Assembly: GCA_024404655.1 (NCBI GenBank)
Contig: JAKSPR010000048.1
Location: 1-12,278, forward strand
Length of the DNA stretch: 12,278 nt
Reading direction: 5' to 3'
Origin: Clostridia bacterium
Lineage (GTDB): Bacteria; Bacillota; Clostridia; Oscillospirales; CAG-272
A program made the translations under genes and the position numbers. The number at the start of each line of letters is the position of its first letter. The stretch's first letter is position 1. Under the pieces are notes generated by a model that saw only the letters and a program-made list of their open reading frames with translations, did not search any database and was not told the origin of the DNA. Below, one piece after another: positions 6,483 to 12,278 of this stretch.

Positions 6483-7490
6483 ATGAAACTCAGAAGAATT
6501 GCAGAGACCGTTCTCTGCACCGCGCTCCTCGCATCCCTCGCTGTTCCCGCATCCGCTGCCTCCTATGTTGCAAAGGCTCCCGACGGCGCTCTCCCGGCCG
6601 GAACCCTGATCTACTATGAGGACTTTGAAGGCATCACCGCAAACGACACCGAATCCACTCTGAAGGCCATCAACTGGTCCAAGTCCGAGAATTTCAGAGA
6701 ATTCACCGCTGAAATGTCCATCGTAGACGGCTGCCTGCACACTGATAACCTCGATGCTACCGTCGGCGGTTCCAACGACTCCTACGCATGGGTCCTCGAC
6801 AATGACTACTGCGCAGAGTTCGTCAAGCATCCCTACACCTATCAGTATGATGCAACCCTGCTGGATGCAGAAAACGACTACCGTTATCTGTCTGTCCTGC
6901 TCAACTACGACGGTATGAACAACTACAACACCGTCGACGTCCGTATGCGCGGTATCGGCTACAACCAGTACCGTGAAGGCGACGGCACATGGGTTCACTA
7001 CGACGAAATGATGTCCTACACCGACGATACTGCAATCTGCAAGGTCCTCTATGACATCGACTACGAGGAAGGCCAGTACGCAATGCAGAACAAGACTTTC
7101 ACCATCAAGGTCGAAGTCGATCCCGAGAAGGGCTGCAATGTTTATGTCAACAATATCCTGTTCTCCCAGATGAACCAGAACACCGAGCACTGGGCTGATC
7201 AGTGCGCTTACGGCAACGCAATCGCATTCAAGACTTCCACCAAGCTGCTCTCCAACTTCGATAACTTCATGATCTGGGCAGGCACCGGTGTTCAGCCCGA
7301 TCTGTCCGTTCTGACCCCTGTTGTGGAAGAGACCCCCGCAGATGACGCTGTCATCGCTGATGCTCCCGCAGCAGAAGACAATACCGCTGCTCCCGCTCCC
7401 ACTTCTCCCAAGACCGCTGACGCAGGTGTTGTCGGCGCAGCAGCAGTTCTTGCACTGGCTGCAGCTGTTGTTCTGAAGAAGAAGCACTGA
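6483..7490 (+). CDS. Secreted, probably cell-wall-anchored protein of unknown function
   Basis: A 335-residue exported protein. The ATG at 6483 is preferred because an AAAGGA site lies 8 bases upstream and the signal peptide begins there (MKLRRIAETVLCTALLASLA, cleavage after VPASA near residue 25). The mature region (about 35-270) is rich in Asp, Asn and Tyr and appears beta-sheet based: it opens with GTLIYYEDFEG and ends with LLSNFDNFMIWAGTG, a pattern reminiscent of concanavalin-like (LamG/jelly-roll) carbohydrate-binding domains, though I cannot confirm this. A linker rich in Pro, Ala and acidic residues (about 275-307) follows. The tail is SPKTAD (308-313), a hydrophobic stretch and KKKH, resembling a sortase sorting signal whose usual PxTG glycine is replaced by alanine. 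It is divergent from the AraC gene and followed by a terminator. Confidence 0.8.
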   Translation: MKLRRIAETVLCTALLASLAVPASAASYVAKAPDGALPAGTLIYYEDFEGITANDTESTLKAINWSKSENFREFTAEMSIVDGCLHTDNLDATVGGSNDSYAWVLDNDYCAEFVKHPYTYQYDATLLDAENDYRYLSVLLNYDGMNNYNTVDVRMRGIGYNQYREGDGTWVHYDEMMSYTDDTAICKVLYDIDYEEGQYAMQNKTFTIKVEVDPEKGCNVYVNNILFSQMNQNTEHWADQCAYGNAIAFKTSTKLLSNFDNFMIWAGTGVQPDLSVLTPVVEETPADDAVIADAPAAEDNTAAPAPTSPKTADAGVVGAAAVLALAAAVVLKKKH

Positions 7491-7533
7491 GATCATCTGA
7501 TCCGGAGCAGATAAAAACGGAATAACAAAGAAA

Positions 7534-7587
7534 AACGGCAAGGCAGGTCCCATTCTCCGGGATTCTGCTTTGCCGTTTGATTTTTAT
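7534..7587. terminator. Bidirectional intrinsic terminator between convergent genes
   Basis: AACGGCAAGGCAG (7534-7546) pairs with CTGCTTTGCCGTT (7565-7577), a 13-base stem with one G-T wobble. On the plus side it is followed by TTTGATTTTT. On the minus side the reverse complement of AAAGAAAAA supplies a T-rich tail. It serves both the secreted-protein gene (stop 7490) and the minus-strand operon ending at 7607. Confidence 0.85.
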
Positions 7588-7606
7588 ACAGGCTGTGGAA
7601 AACTTT

Positions 7607-8269
7607 TTATAGAAGATCAAGAATATCTGCGGGCGTTTCTGCGATCAGCGCGGGGTCTGCGCCGTGCTGTAAAAGAAATTCTTTTCCGCGGAAGCCCCAT
7701 GCGCAGCCGATACACGGAATACCGGCGTTTTCTGCGGTGAGAAGGTCCACATCGGAATCTCCCACATAGATGCAGCTCTCCTTTTTCACGCCGAGCTCCT
7801 CCATGGCTGCAAAGACGGAGGCAGGATCAGGCTTCTTTTTGATGCCCGCAGCTTCGTTTTCGCCGATGGCAACGGGAATGAGATCGCCGAAATAGGTTCT
7901 GTTCAGCGCTTTGACCGCAGCATCGAATTTGTTTGAGATCACGGCGGTCTTTACTCCCCTGTCATGGAGCGCACGGAGCAGATCAGGAATACCGGGATAG
8001 GGCGCGGTCTTGTCTTCGTTGTGGGCGGCGTAGCGCTCTTTGAAGATCGCAAGGGCGCGGTCGGTATCCTCCGGGGAGGTCCCCGTGGGGACGGCGCGTT
8101 TCATCAGCATGGCAACGCCGTTGCCCACATACATGCGGATTTCGTCATAAGTGTGGGCGGGATAGCCCATCTCATGCAGCGCATAATTGACAGCATCGGC
8201 AAGGTCTGCAAGGGTATCGAGCAGCGTCCCGTCAAGATCAAACAGGACTGTGGAAAATTTTTTCTGCAT
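7607..8269 (-). CDS. gph: HAD family hydrolase, phosphoglycolate phosphatase type
   Basis: A 220-residue HAD-superfamily phosphatase, subfamily IA. Motif I is FDLDGTLLDT with the nucleophile D11 and acid/base D13. Motif II is the serine/asparagine turn VISNKF (S112). Motif III is KKKPDP (lysine around 145-146). Motif IV is YVGDSDVD (D171, D175), which binds magnesium. The helical cap domain sits between residues 18 and 85. Overall similarity is to Gph/PGPase, which removes phosphate from 2-phosphoglycolate, a by-product of DNA 3'-end repair; related enzymes include pyrophosphatase PpaX and sugar-phosphate phosphatases, so the exact substrate is less sure than the family. A GGAGA site sits a few bases before the ATG. 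It is the last gene of the ymdB-mgsA-gph run, 14 bases after mgsA. Confidence 0.87.
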   Translation of the reverse strand: MQKKFSTVLFDLDGTLLDTLADLADAVNYALHEMGYPAHTYDEIRMYVGNGVAMLMKRAVPTGTSPEDTDRALAIFKERYAAHNEDKTAPYPGIPDLLRALHDRGVKTAVISNKFDAAVKALNRTYFGDLIPVAIGENEAAGIKKKPDPASVFAAMEELGVKKESCIYVGDSDVDLLTAENAGIPCIGCAWGFRGKEFLLQHGADPALIAETPADILDLL

Positions 8270-8283
8270 GGAAGTTCTCCTTA

Positions 8284-8757
8284 TCAGAGCGTGTTCGCGC
8301 GGTCGGCGATGTTCTTACGGAAGTTGATGATCTCGTGGGTGTACTCTTCGTTCATGAAAGAGGAAGTCACGATGAAGTCCGCCGTGGCGCGGTTATTGGC
8401 GATCGGAATATCATAGACCTGTGCGATGCGGAGGAGCGCTTTCACGTCCGGGTCATGGGGCTGTGCGGCGAGAGGATCGGAGAAGAAGATCACAAGGTCG
8501 ATCTTGCCGTCGACGATGCGTGCGCCGATCTGCTGGTCGCCGCCGAGGGGGCCGGAGTTGTAGCCTCTGACGGGAAGTCCGGTCTGCTCCGCTACCATGC
8601 GGGCGGTGGTTCCCGTGCCGCAGAGGAAGTGACGCTCTAAAATTTCTTTGTTCTTCTTGCACCAGTCGATCATTTCGTGCTTTTTGCTGTCGTGTGCGAT
8701 GAGGGCGATGTTTTTCTGACGGTCAATCGTCATGGAAATGCTTTCGTTTTCAAACAT
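8284..8757 (-). CDS. mgsA: Methylglyoxal synthase
   Basis: Converts dihydroxyacetone phosphate to methylglyoxal and inorganic phosphate, a bypass of lower glycolysis that relieves phosphate shortage or sugar-phosphate build-up. The 157-residue product aligns with E. coli MgsA at a constant offset of 3. H22 (E. coli H19, in IAHDSKKHEM), D74 (E. coli D71, in SGPLGGDQQ), H101 (E. coli H98) and D104 (E. coli D101, in PHDPDVKALLR) keep the catalytic and phosphate-binding set, and GTGTT (47-51) forms the phosphate loop. The ATG at 8757 is chosen over a longer upstream frame because it has an AAAGGA site 8 bases upstream and because the extension would run into ymdB. The gap to ymdB is only 16 bases, so they are co-transcribed. 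Confidence 0.96.
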   Translation of the reverse strand: MFENESISMTIDRQKNIALIAHDSKKHEMIDWCKKNKEILERHFLCGTGTTARMVAEQTGLPVRGYNSGPLGGDQQIGARIVDGKIDLVIFFSDPLAAQPHDPDVKALLRIAQVYDIPIANNRATADFIVTSSFMNEEYTHEIINFRKNIADRANTL

Positions 8758-8773
8758 GGATTTTGTCCTTTCT

Positions 8774-9562
8774 TTATGCAAATTCCTTTCGGATGGGTGT
8801 GACGGAAATAACGGCTTTTTTGTCGGTATCGTAGGTAAAAAGTGCGCCGCAGAGGGTGATGGGACCGTCGGCGATTTCAAAGCGGACGGGCATTTTCGCG
8901 GTCATCTTTTCGATGATCATCTCACTTTTCACGCCGAGGATGCTGTTTTCGGGACCTGTCATGCCGAGGTCTGTGATGTAGCCGGTTCCCTTGGGGAAAA
9001 TCTTCGCATCGGCTGTCTGGACGTGGGTATGGGTGCCGAAAATGATCTGGATGCGTCCGTCAAAGTAGTTGGCAATAGCAAGTTTTTCGCTGGTCGCCTC
9101 TGCGTGGAAGTCGAGGGCGGCAAAATCGTAGCGGCCTTCCTCGCGTTTCAGAATCCTGTCGATGACGGCGAAAGGGGATTCGAGGGCATCGAGGAAGATC
9201 GTACCCAGTGCGTTTATCACAAGCATCCTCCAGCCGCAGACGTCGCAGTACGTATAGCCGCTGCCGGGGCAGACGGGGGGATAGTTGGCGGGCCGGATGA
9301 TCTTCTGCTCGGTGTCGAGATACTCCTTGATCTCCTTTTTCTGCCAGACGTGGTTGCCCGTGGTGATGACGTCGGCGCCGGAAAAGAGGATCGTTTTTGC
9401 CGAGGCTACGTCAAGACCGTTGCCCACTGCCGCGTTCTCGCCGTTGACGATGACCGCGTCGGCGCGGTACTCTTTCCGAATCTGCCATAGATTTTTTTCG
9501 ATGATGCTCACAGCCCCCGGCCCAACAATGTCGCCGACGGCTAAAATCTGTAATTTGCTCAT
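8774..9562 (-). CDS. ymdB: YmdB-type metallophosphoesterase (TIGR00282 family)
   Basis: Di-iron calcineurin-like phosphodiesterase; the B. subtilis member hydrolyses cyclic nucleotides in vitro and influences biofilm and motility decisions and sporulation timing. The 262-residue protein matches B. subtilis YmdB at a constant offset of 3, with every metal ligand kept: D11 (GDIVG), E42 and N43 (VNGENAA), N70 and H71 (TGNHVW), H153 (DFHAEATSEK), H178 and H180 (GTHTHVQTAD). The late motif ITDLGMTGP is also present. An AAAGGA site lies 5 bases before the ATG. It is downstream of rny, as in B. subtilis and many firmicutes, but is separated from it here by a 532-base repeat-filled gap with a hairpin, so it may have its own promoter, which I could not identify with confidence. 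Confidence 0.95.
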   Translation of the reverse strand: MSKLQILAVGDIVGPGAVSIIEKNLWQIRKEYRADAVIVNGENAAVGNGLDVASAKTILFSGADVITTGNHVWQKKEIKEYLDTEQKIIRPANYPPVCPGSGYTYCDVCGWRMLVINALGTIFLDALESPFAVIDRILKREEGRYDFAALDFHAEATSEKLAIANYFDGRIQIIFGTHTHVQTADAKIFPKGTGYITDLGMTGPENSILGVKSEMIIEKMTAKMPVRFEIADGPITLCGALFTYDTDKKAVISVTPIRKEFA

Positions 9563-9640
9563 GAAGATCCTTTCGGGGAATTTTTTTGTTTTATCCTGGT
9601 TTCTGCCCTCGGCCTGATTCTGTTTTCATCCGGCTCCGAT

Positions 9641-9684
9641 GGGTGACCGGCAAGGGCTTTGCGGTCGCCCTTGCATGCTTCGCA
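9641..9684 (+). repeat. Dispersed repeat core, copy A (44 bases)
   Basis: Starts GGGTGACCGGCAAGGGC and ends GCATGCTTCGCA. It is identical over all 44 bases to 11939-11982. Contains a perfect hairpin: GCAAGGGC (9650-9657) and GCCCTTGC (9667-9674) around a 9-base loop. The flank upstream is also similar between copies (CTCGGC then TGATT at 9608-9619 and 11905-11916, then GGCTCC), so the repeated unit is longer than the core and degenerate outside it. Confidence 0.9.
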
Positions 9685-9704
9685 CGCTGCGCACGCTGCG
9701 CAGG
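9681..9704 (+). repeat. Short tandem repeat at the end of core copy A
   Basis: The 9-base unit CGCACGCTG occurs twice in a row (9681-9689 and 9690-9698), followed by the partial unit CGCAGG. Copy B has only CGCAGG at the same place, so the tandem expansion is specific to copy A. Confidence 0.75.
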
Positions 9705-9851
9705 CTTTCTAACCTGATCAGTGCTGTTTCGGGGGATCACGACGGGAGCAAGCCCACGCCCTACAGTGGGACCGACTGCAGATTCATGGTGCTGGGTTTA
9801 CCCAAATATCCATCAAAAGATAGATATCACGCTCTATTTCAAAAATTTTCC

Positions 9852-9870
9852 GATTCGCCGAAGGCGAATC
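9852..9870. repeat. Small perfect palindrome
   Basis: GATTCGCC (9852-9859) and GGCGAATC (9863-9870) form an 8-base stem with a 3-base loop, in AT-rich surroundings. It could form a hairpin on either strand, but no clean T-run follows on either side, so it is not called a terminator. Confidence 0.6.
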
Positions 9871-9970
9871 AAAAATAATGTCGTGCCAAAGTCAGCGCAC
9901 AAAGTCGTCAGCCAAGGAGTGGGGGTGGTGGGGGGAAAACCGAAATATCATCTTCCGCTTAACTCATCTG

Positions 9971-10025
9971 GGGGAGGAAGGGGGAGAAACTTCGGCGTTT
10001 GAGATGGTTCTCCCCCTTCCTCCCC
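9971..10025. repeat. Large palindrome: 18-base perfect stem around a conserved loop
   Basis: The purine-rich arm GGGGAGGAAGGGGGAGAA (9971-9988) is exactly reverse-complementary to 10008-10025, with a 19-base loop. The 29-base block 9981-10009 (second half of the left arm, the loop and two bases beyond) recurs intact at 12130-12158, but there the right arm is interrupted. Confidence 0.88.
9981..10009 (+). repeat. Second dispersed repeat block, copy A (29 bases)
   Basis: Begins GGGGAGAAACTTCGGCG and ends GAGATGGTT; identical to 12130-12158. It lies 340 bases after the start of the 44-base core in copy A but 191 bases after it in copy B, so the two blocks keep order and orientation while the spacer varies. 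A shorter shared piece between them is CAGCCAAGGAG followed by TGGG or CGGG (9909-9923 and 12063-12077). Confidence 0.88.
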
Positions 10026-10050
10026 AAAGAAGAACCCTCAATATAAACCA

Positions 10051-10082
10051 TCGGGCTGCTATCATTTATGAGAGCAGCCCGA
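10051..10082 (-). terminator. Hairpin after rny, probable terminator
   Basis: TCGGGCTGCT (10051-10060) and AGCAGCCCGA (10073-10082) form a perfect 10-base stem with a 12-base loop, 12 bases past the rny stop. The tail on the minus strand (TGGTTTATATT) is T-rich but not a clean run, so termination may be partial and some transcripts may reach ymdB. Confidence 0.65.
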
Positions 10083-10094
10083 ATCGTTTTCATT

Positions 10095-11651
10095 TTATTT
10101 CGCGTAATCAATCGCGCGGCTCTCACGGATAATGCTGACTTTGATCTGACCGGGATATTCAAGCTCGGTTTCGATCTTCTTCACAATATCTCTTGCGACG
10201 AGCACCATCTTTTCGTCCGTGACCTCTTCGGGCTTGACCATGATACGGATCTCACGGCCGGCCTGAATTGCAAAGGACTTGTCGACACCGGGGAAGCTGT
10301 TGGCAATTTCTTCCAGCTTCTGCAGACGCTTGATGTAGTTCTCCAGATCTTCGCGTCTTGCGCCGGGTCTTGCGGCAGAAAGGTCATCGGCAGCGTCAAC
10401 GATCATGGCAACGAGGGTCTGAGGCTCCACGTCTCCGTGATGCGCTTCAATGGCGTGAATGACTTCTTTGTTTTCTTTGTACTTTCTTGCAATATCAACA
10501 CCCAACTGCACATGGGAGCCTTCGACTTCCTGCGTGAGCGCTTTTCCGATATCATGCAGAAGACCTGCACGTTTTGCAAGAACAGTGTCCGCACCCAGCT
10601 CATCAGCGATCATGCCGGAAAGCATGGCAACTTCAATGGAGTGGTTGAGGACATTCTGACCGTAACTGGTACGGAATTTGAGCCGTCCGAGCAGACGGAC
10701 AAGCTCGGAATTGATGCCGTGGATGCCGACTTCAAAGACGGCACGTTCACCGGCCTGCTTGATGATGGAATCCACCTCACGGCGGGACTTCTCCACCATT
10801 TCCTCAATGCGCGCGGGATGGATACGGCCGTCGGCAATGAGTTTTTCCAGAGCCAGACGGGCGACCTCGCGGCGGATGGGGTCAAAGCTGGACAGGGTGA
10901 TGGCTTCGGGCATATCGTCGATGATGAGATCAACGCCCGTCAGCGTTTCGATGGTACGGATATTGCGGCCCTCGCGTCCGATGATGCGGCCCTTCATTTC
11001 ATCGTTGGGCAGGTTGACGACGGAAACCGTCGCTTCGGAAACCAGATCAGCGGAAAGACGCTGAATGGCGAGGGTGATGATGTTGGTTGCTTTAACGTCC
11101 GCTTCTTCCTTTGACTGCTGTTCGATCTCGATGACACGCTTGGCGGCCTCAATGCGCGCTTCTTCCTCAATGCGGGAGACGAGCTCACTCTTGGCGTCGC
11201 TGACAGTCAGACCGGAGATACGCTCCAGCTCGGTGAGTTCCCGTGCTTTCAGTTCTTCCAGCTGCTCGGCAGCTTCCGTGTTCTCTTTGATCTTTTTGTT
11301 CAACGTTTCTTCCTTGCGGTCGGCGGCTTCGTGCTTGCGCTCCAGAGCCTCTTCACGCTGTGCGTTCTTGCGTTCAATACGCGAGATTTCCGCGCGGCGT
11401 TCCTTGATCTCCCGTTCGGATTCGTTCTTTGCACTCAGAATTTCTTCCTTGGCTTCGATCAACGCTTCTTTCTTCTTTGCCTCTGCGTCCTTGGCTGCTT
11501 CATCGAGGATGCGCTTTGCTTCCTCTTCGGCAGAACCGATAGCGGCTTCGCCGTCTTTTTTACGGCGGTTGTAGCCTCGCTTGTCACCGACAAACAGGCC
11601 GAGGGCAAGAAAAAGAATACCAGCAATCAGGGCGGTAATGACATAGTACAT
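10095..11651 (-). CDS. rny: Ribonuclease Y
   Basis: Membrane-anchored endoribonuclease that starts bulk mRNA decay in firmicutes, cutting 5'-monophosphorylated transcripts and acting with the degradosome-like complex. All domains of the 518-residue protein are in order. A single N-terminal membrane helix (residues 4-22) is followed by a long charged coiled coil (about 35-200). Next is a KH RNA-binding domain with GRIIGREGRNIRTIE (221-235), then an HD domain with N336-H337 and the catalytic LLHDIGK (H367, D368; B. subtilis H368, D369). A conserved C-terminal domain ends IRESRAIDYAK. Length is within two residues of the B. subtilis enzyme. The start is supported by GGAGG 7 bases before the ATG and by a consensus promoter upstream. 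It appears to have its own leader of about 150 bases and a hairpin after its stop. Confidence 0.98.
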   Translation of the reverse strand: MYYVITALIAGILFLALGLFVGDKRGYNRRKKDGEAAIGSAEEEAKRILDEAAKDAEAKKKEALIEAKEEILSAKNESEREIKERRAEISRIERKNAQREEALERKHEAADRKEETLNKKIKENTEAAEQLEELKARELTELERISGLTVSDAKSELVSRIEEEARIEAAKRVIEIEQQSKEEADVKATNIITLAIQRLSADLVSEATVSVVNLPNDEMKGRIIGREGRNIRTIETLTGVDLIIDDMPEAITLSSFDPIRREVARLALEKLIADGRIHPARIEEMVEKSRREVDSIIKQAGERAVFEVGIHGINSELVRLLGRLKFRTSYGQNVLNHSIEVAMLSGMIADELGADTVLAKRAGLLHDIGKALTQEVEGSHVQLGVDIARKYKENKEVIHAIEAHHGDVEPQTLVAMIVDAADDLSAARPGARREDLENYIKRLQKLEEIANSFPGVDKSFAIQAGREIRIMVKPEEVTDEKMVLVARDIVKKIETELEYPGQIKVSIIRESRAIDYAK

Positions 11652-11804
11652 GTTTATACCTCCGTGATTTAATATAAAGTTTTCTTGTAGGGGAAAGCTA
11701 CGATATGGGACGATGCAGAAAGCGGGTCACGACAGGAAAAAGAGTTCCGTTTCACTTTTTTCCCGCAAATGCCCAGACTACTCGGCATTGTAGCATATAA
11801 TAAC
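11652..11804 (-). promoter_or_regulatory. Structured 5' leader of the rny mRNA
   Basis: About 150 bases lie between the predicted transcription start and the rny ATG. On the minus strand the leader contains AATGCC with GGCATT arms near its 5' end. It also has a larger imperfect stem closed by GCGGG and CCCGC (plus-strand 11762-11766 and 11722-11726) whose inner part pairs A-rich with T-rich runs. The leader ends in a strong GGAGG site. No known riboswitch class is recognised. Confidence 0.5.
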
Positions 11805-11810
11805 ATATCT

Positions 11811-11839
11811 ATTGTATACAATTTTTGATGAAATGTCAA
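11811..11839 (-). promoter_or_regulatory. Consensus sigma-A promoter for rny
   Basis: On the minus strand TTGACA (complement of 11834-11839) and TACAAT (complement of 11811-11816) are spaced by exactly 17 bases in an AT-rich setting. This predicts a start near 11804. Confidence 0.88.
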
Positions 11840-11938
11840 GGGGTTTGGGGGAATTTTATAGCCGAAGGAGGATTTTCGGGTTACAGTTCAGCCGAATCTC
11901 TGCTCTCGGCTTGATTTTTGATGTTTATCGGCTCCCAG

Positions 11939-11982
11939 GGGTGACCGGCAAGGGCTTTGCGGTCGCCCTTGCATGCTTCGCA
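11939..11982 (+). repeat. Dispersed repeat core, copy B (44 bases)
   Basis: Identical to 9641-9684 including the internal GCAAGGGC/GCCCTTGC hairpin. Same orientation as copy A, so the rny gene is bracketed by direct copies about 2.3 kb apart. It also forms an inverted pair with 12243-12276. Confidence 0.9.
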
Positions 11983-12129
11983 GGACTTCCAATCTTTGTA
12001 AATTTTGAAAAACCGAAAAATGCAATGCTTCCGGTTTCTGCCGGAGACTTCCGCCCCATTTTCAGCCAAGGAGCGGGCGGCAGGGGTACCTGAAAAGCAT
12101 GGTGTCCATCAGACCCGTCTGGAGATGGC

Positions 12130-12158
12130 GGGGAGAAACTTCGGCGTTTGAGATGGTT
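12130..12158 (+). repeat. Second dispersed repeat block, copy B (29 bases)
   Basis: Identical to 9981-10009. After it, where copy A continues into the right palindrome arm, copy B has about 20 extra bases (12159-12180, containing GGCATGCAAAGCATACC) before a C-rich remnant, TCCCCCTCCC (12181-12190). Confidence 0.88.
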
Positions 12159-12242
12159 TTGGCATGCAAAGCATACCGTATCCCCCTCCCTTGTATATGA
12201 TGAACTCCATTTTTTTCATCATAAACAAAGAGAGGAAGCCTC

Positions 12243-12276
12243 GCGAAGCATGCAAGGGCGACCGCAAAGCCCTTGC
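12243..12276 (-). repeat. Dispersed repeat core, inverted partial copy C (34 bases)
   Basis: The reverse complement matches 34 consecutive bases of the 44-base core, with the same internal hairpin. The match breaks where the core continues GGTGACC (here CTG at the window edge follows). It faces copy B across about 260 bases, so together they look like inverted ends. Confidence 0.85.
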
Positions 12277-12278
12277 TG

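Larger units (their letters stand above)
9563..10094. other. 532-base gene-free gap between ymdB and rny filled with repeats
   Basis: No credible gene: short frames here (such as 9639-9878, 9721-10002 and 9878-10132 on the plus strand) overlap one another, lack ribosome binding sites and run through repeat sequence. The gap holds the 44-base repeat core (9641-9684), a short tandem repeat (9681-9704), a small palindrome (9852-9870), an 18-base-stem palindrome containing the 29-base repeat block (9971-10025) and the hairpin after rny (10051-10082). The stretch 9705-9840 shows nothing I can name. Confidence 0.75.
11652..12278. other. 627-base gene-free region upstream of rny
   Basis: Holds the rny leader (11652-11804), the rny promoter (11811-11839), and from about 11898 copy B of the dispersed repeats plus an inverted third core at the right edge. 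The plus-strand frame 11812-12093 (93 codons) starts inside the rny promoter and its protein is just a translation of the repeat, so it is not counted as a gene. A 9-base inverted repeat (TATGATGAA at 12196-12204, TTCATCATA at 12215-12223) is also present, without a clear role. Confidence 0.7.

Noticed and set aside
6462..7553. Minus-strand open frame (363 codons) opposite the secreted-protein gene, longer than that gene
   Set aside because: The plus-strand frame has a promoter, ribosome binding site, signal peptide, sorting tail and terminator. The antisense product is a Val/Cys/Gly-rich shadow and would cross the terminator.
8732..9490. Plus-strand open frame of 252 codons opposite ymdB
   Set aside because: Shadow of ymdB, whose metal ligands are all present on the minus strand.
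9681..9704. Possible CRISPR-like repeat
   Set aside because: The repeat unit is 9 bases with no spacers and only two and a half units; it is a simple tandem repeat.
9852..9870. Terminator between ymdB and rny
   Set aside because: The stem is good, but neither strand has a T-run directly after it and no gene ends next to it.
10068..11114. Plus-strand open frame of 348 codons opposite rny
   Set aside because: RNase Y is unmistakable on the minus strand; this frame starts within the post-rny hairpin and shows no family features.
11812..12093. Plus-strand small protein frame of 93 codons
   Set aside because: Begins within the rny promoter, lacks a ribosome binding site and translates the dispersed repeat core; treated as spurious.

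Overview
Most of this window (from about position 855 to the end) looks like ordinary chromosome of a Gram-positive gut-type Clostridia, probably the Oscillospirales/Ruminococcaceae group. The signs are a firmicute RecA, RecX, RNase Y and YmdB set, strong GGAGG-type ribosome binding sites, consensus sigma-A promoters, and a surface protein ending in a PKTAD-like wall-sorting tail. The first ~850 bases look like a different organism. They hold a HIT-family protein of Bacteroidales type and the signal-peptide start of a probable Bacteroidales outer-membrane protein, with a different codon style (frequent ATA isoleucine codons, weak Shine-Dalgarno sites).

The two parts meet inside one open reading frame (372-1733). 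Its first ~161 residues are the Bacteroidales protein, and the rest is RecA starting exactly after the Walker A lysine and threonines. The resulting protein has no ATP-binding P-loop. The simplest explanation is a chimeric contig (a metagenome assembly or amplification join), not a natural fusion. The organisation left of ~855 should not be assigned to the same genome as the rest.

Layout to the right of the join: a plus-strand run of housekeeping genes, recA (5'-truncated)-recX-rimO-pgsA, ends at a strong intrinsic terminator (4421-4450). Next comes an accessory module. A minus-strand pair, an AraC-type regulator translationally coupled to a deacetylase-like enzyme of unknown substrate, is divergent from a secreted, probably wall-anchored protein (6483-7490). 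Both promoters lie in the shared 189-base gap. A bidirectional terminator (about 7534-7587) separates this from a minus-strand run, rny, ymdB, mgsA, gph, transcribed in that order: RNA turnover, a YmdB-type phosphodiesterase, methylglyoxal synthase and phosphoglycolate phosphatase.

The two longer gaps, one on each side of rny (9563-10094 and 11652-12278), contain copies of the same mosaic dispersed repeat family. These include a 44-base identical core with an internal hairpin, a separate 29-base identical block, and a third, inverted 34-base copy of the core at the right edge. This non-coding repeat family and the AraC/deacetylase/surface-protein module are the least explained parts of the real chromosome. 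No tRNA, rRNA, CRISPR array, transposase or phage gene was seen.
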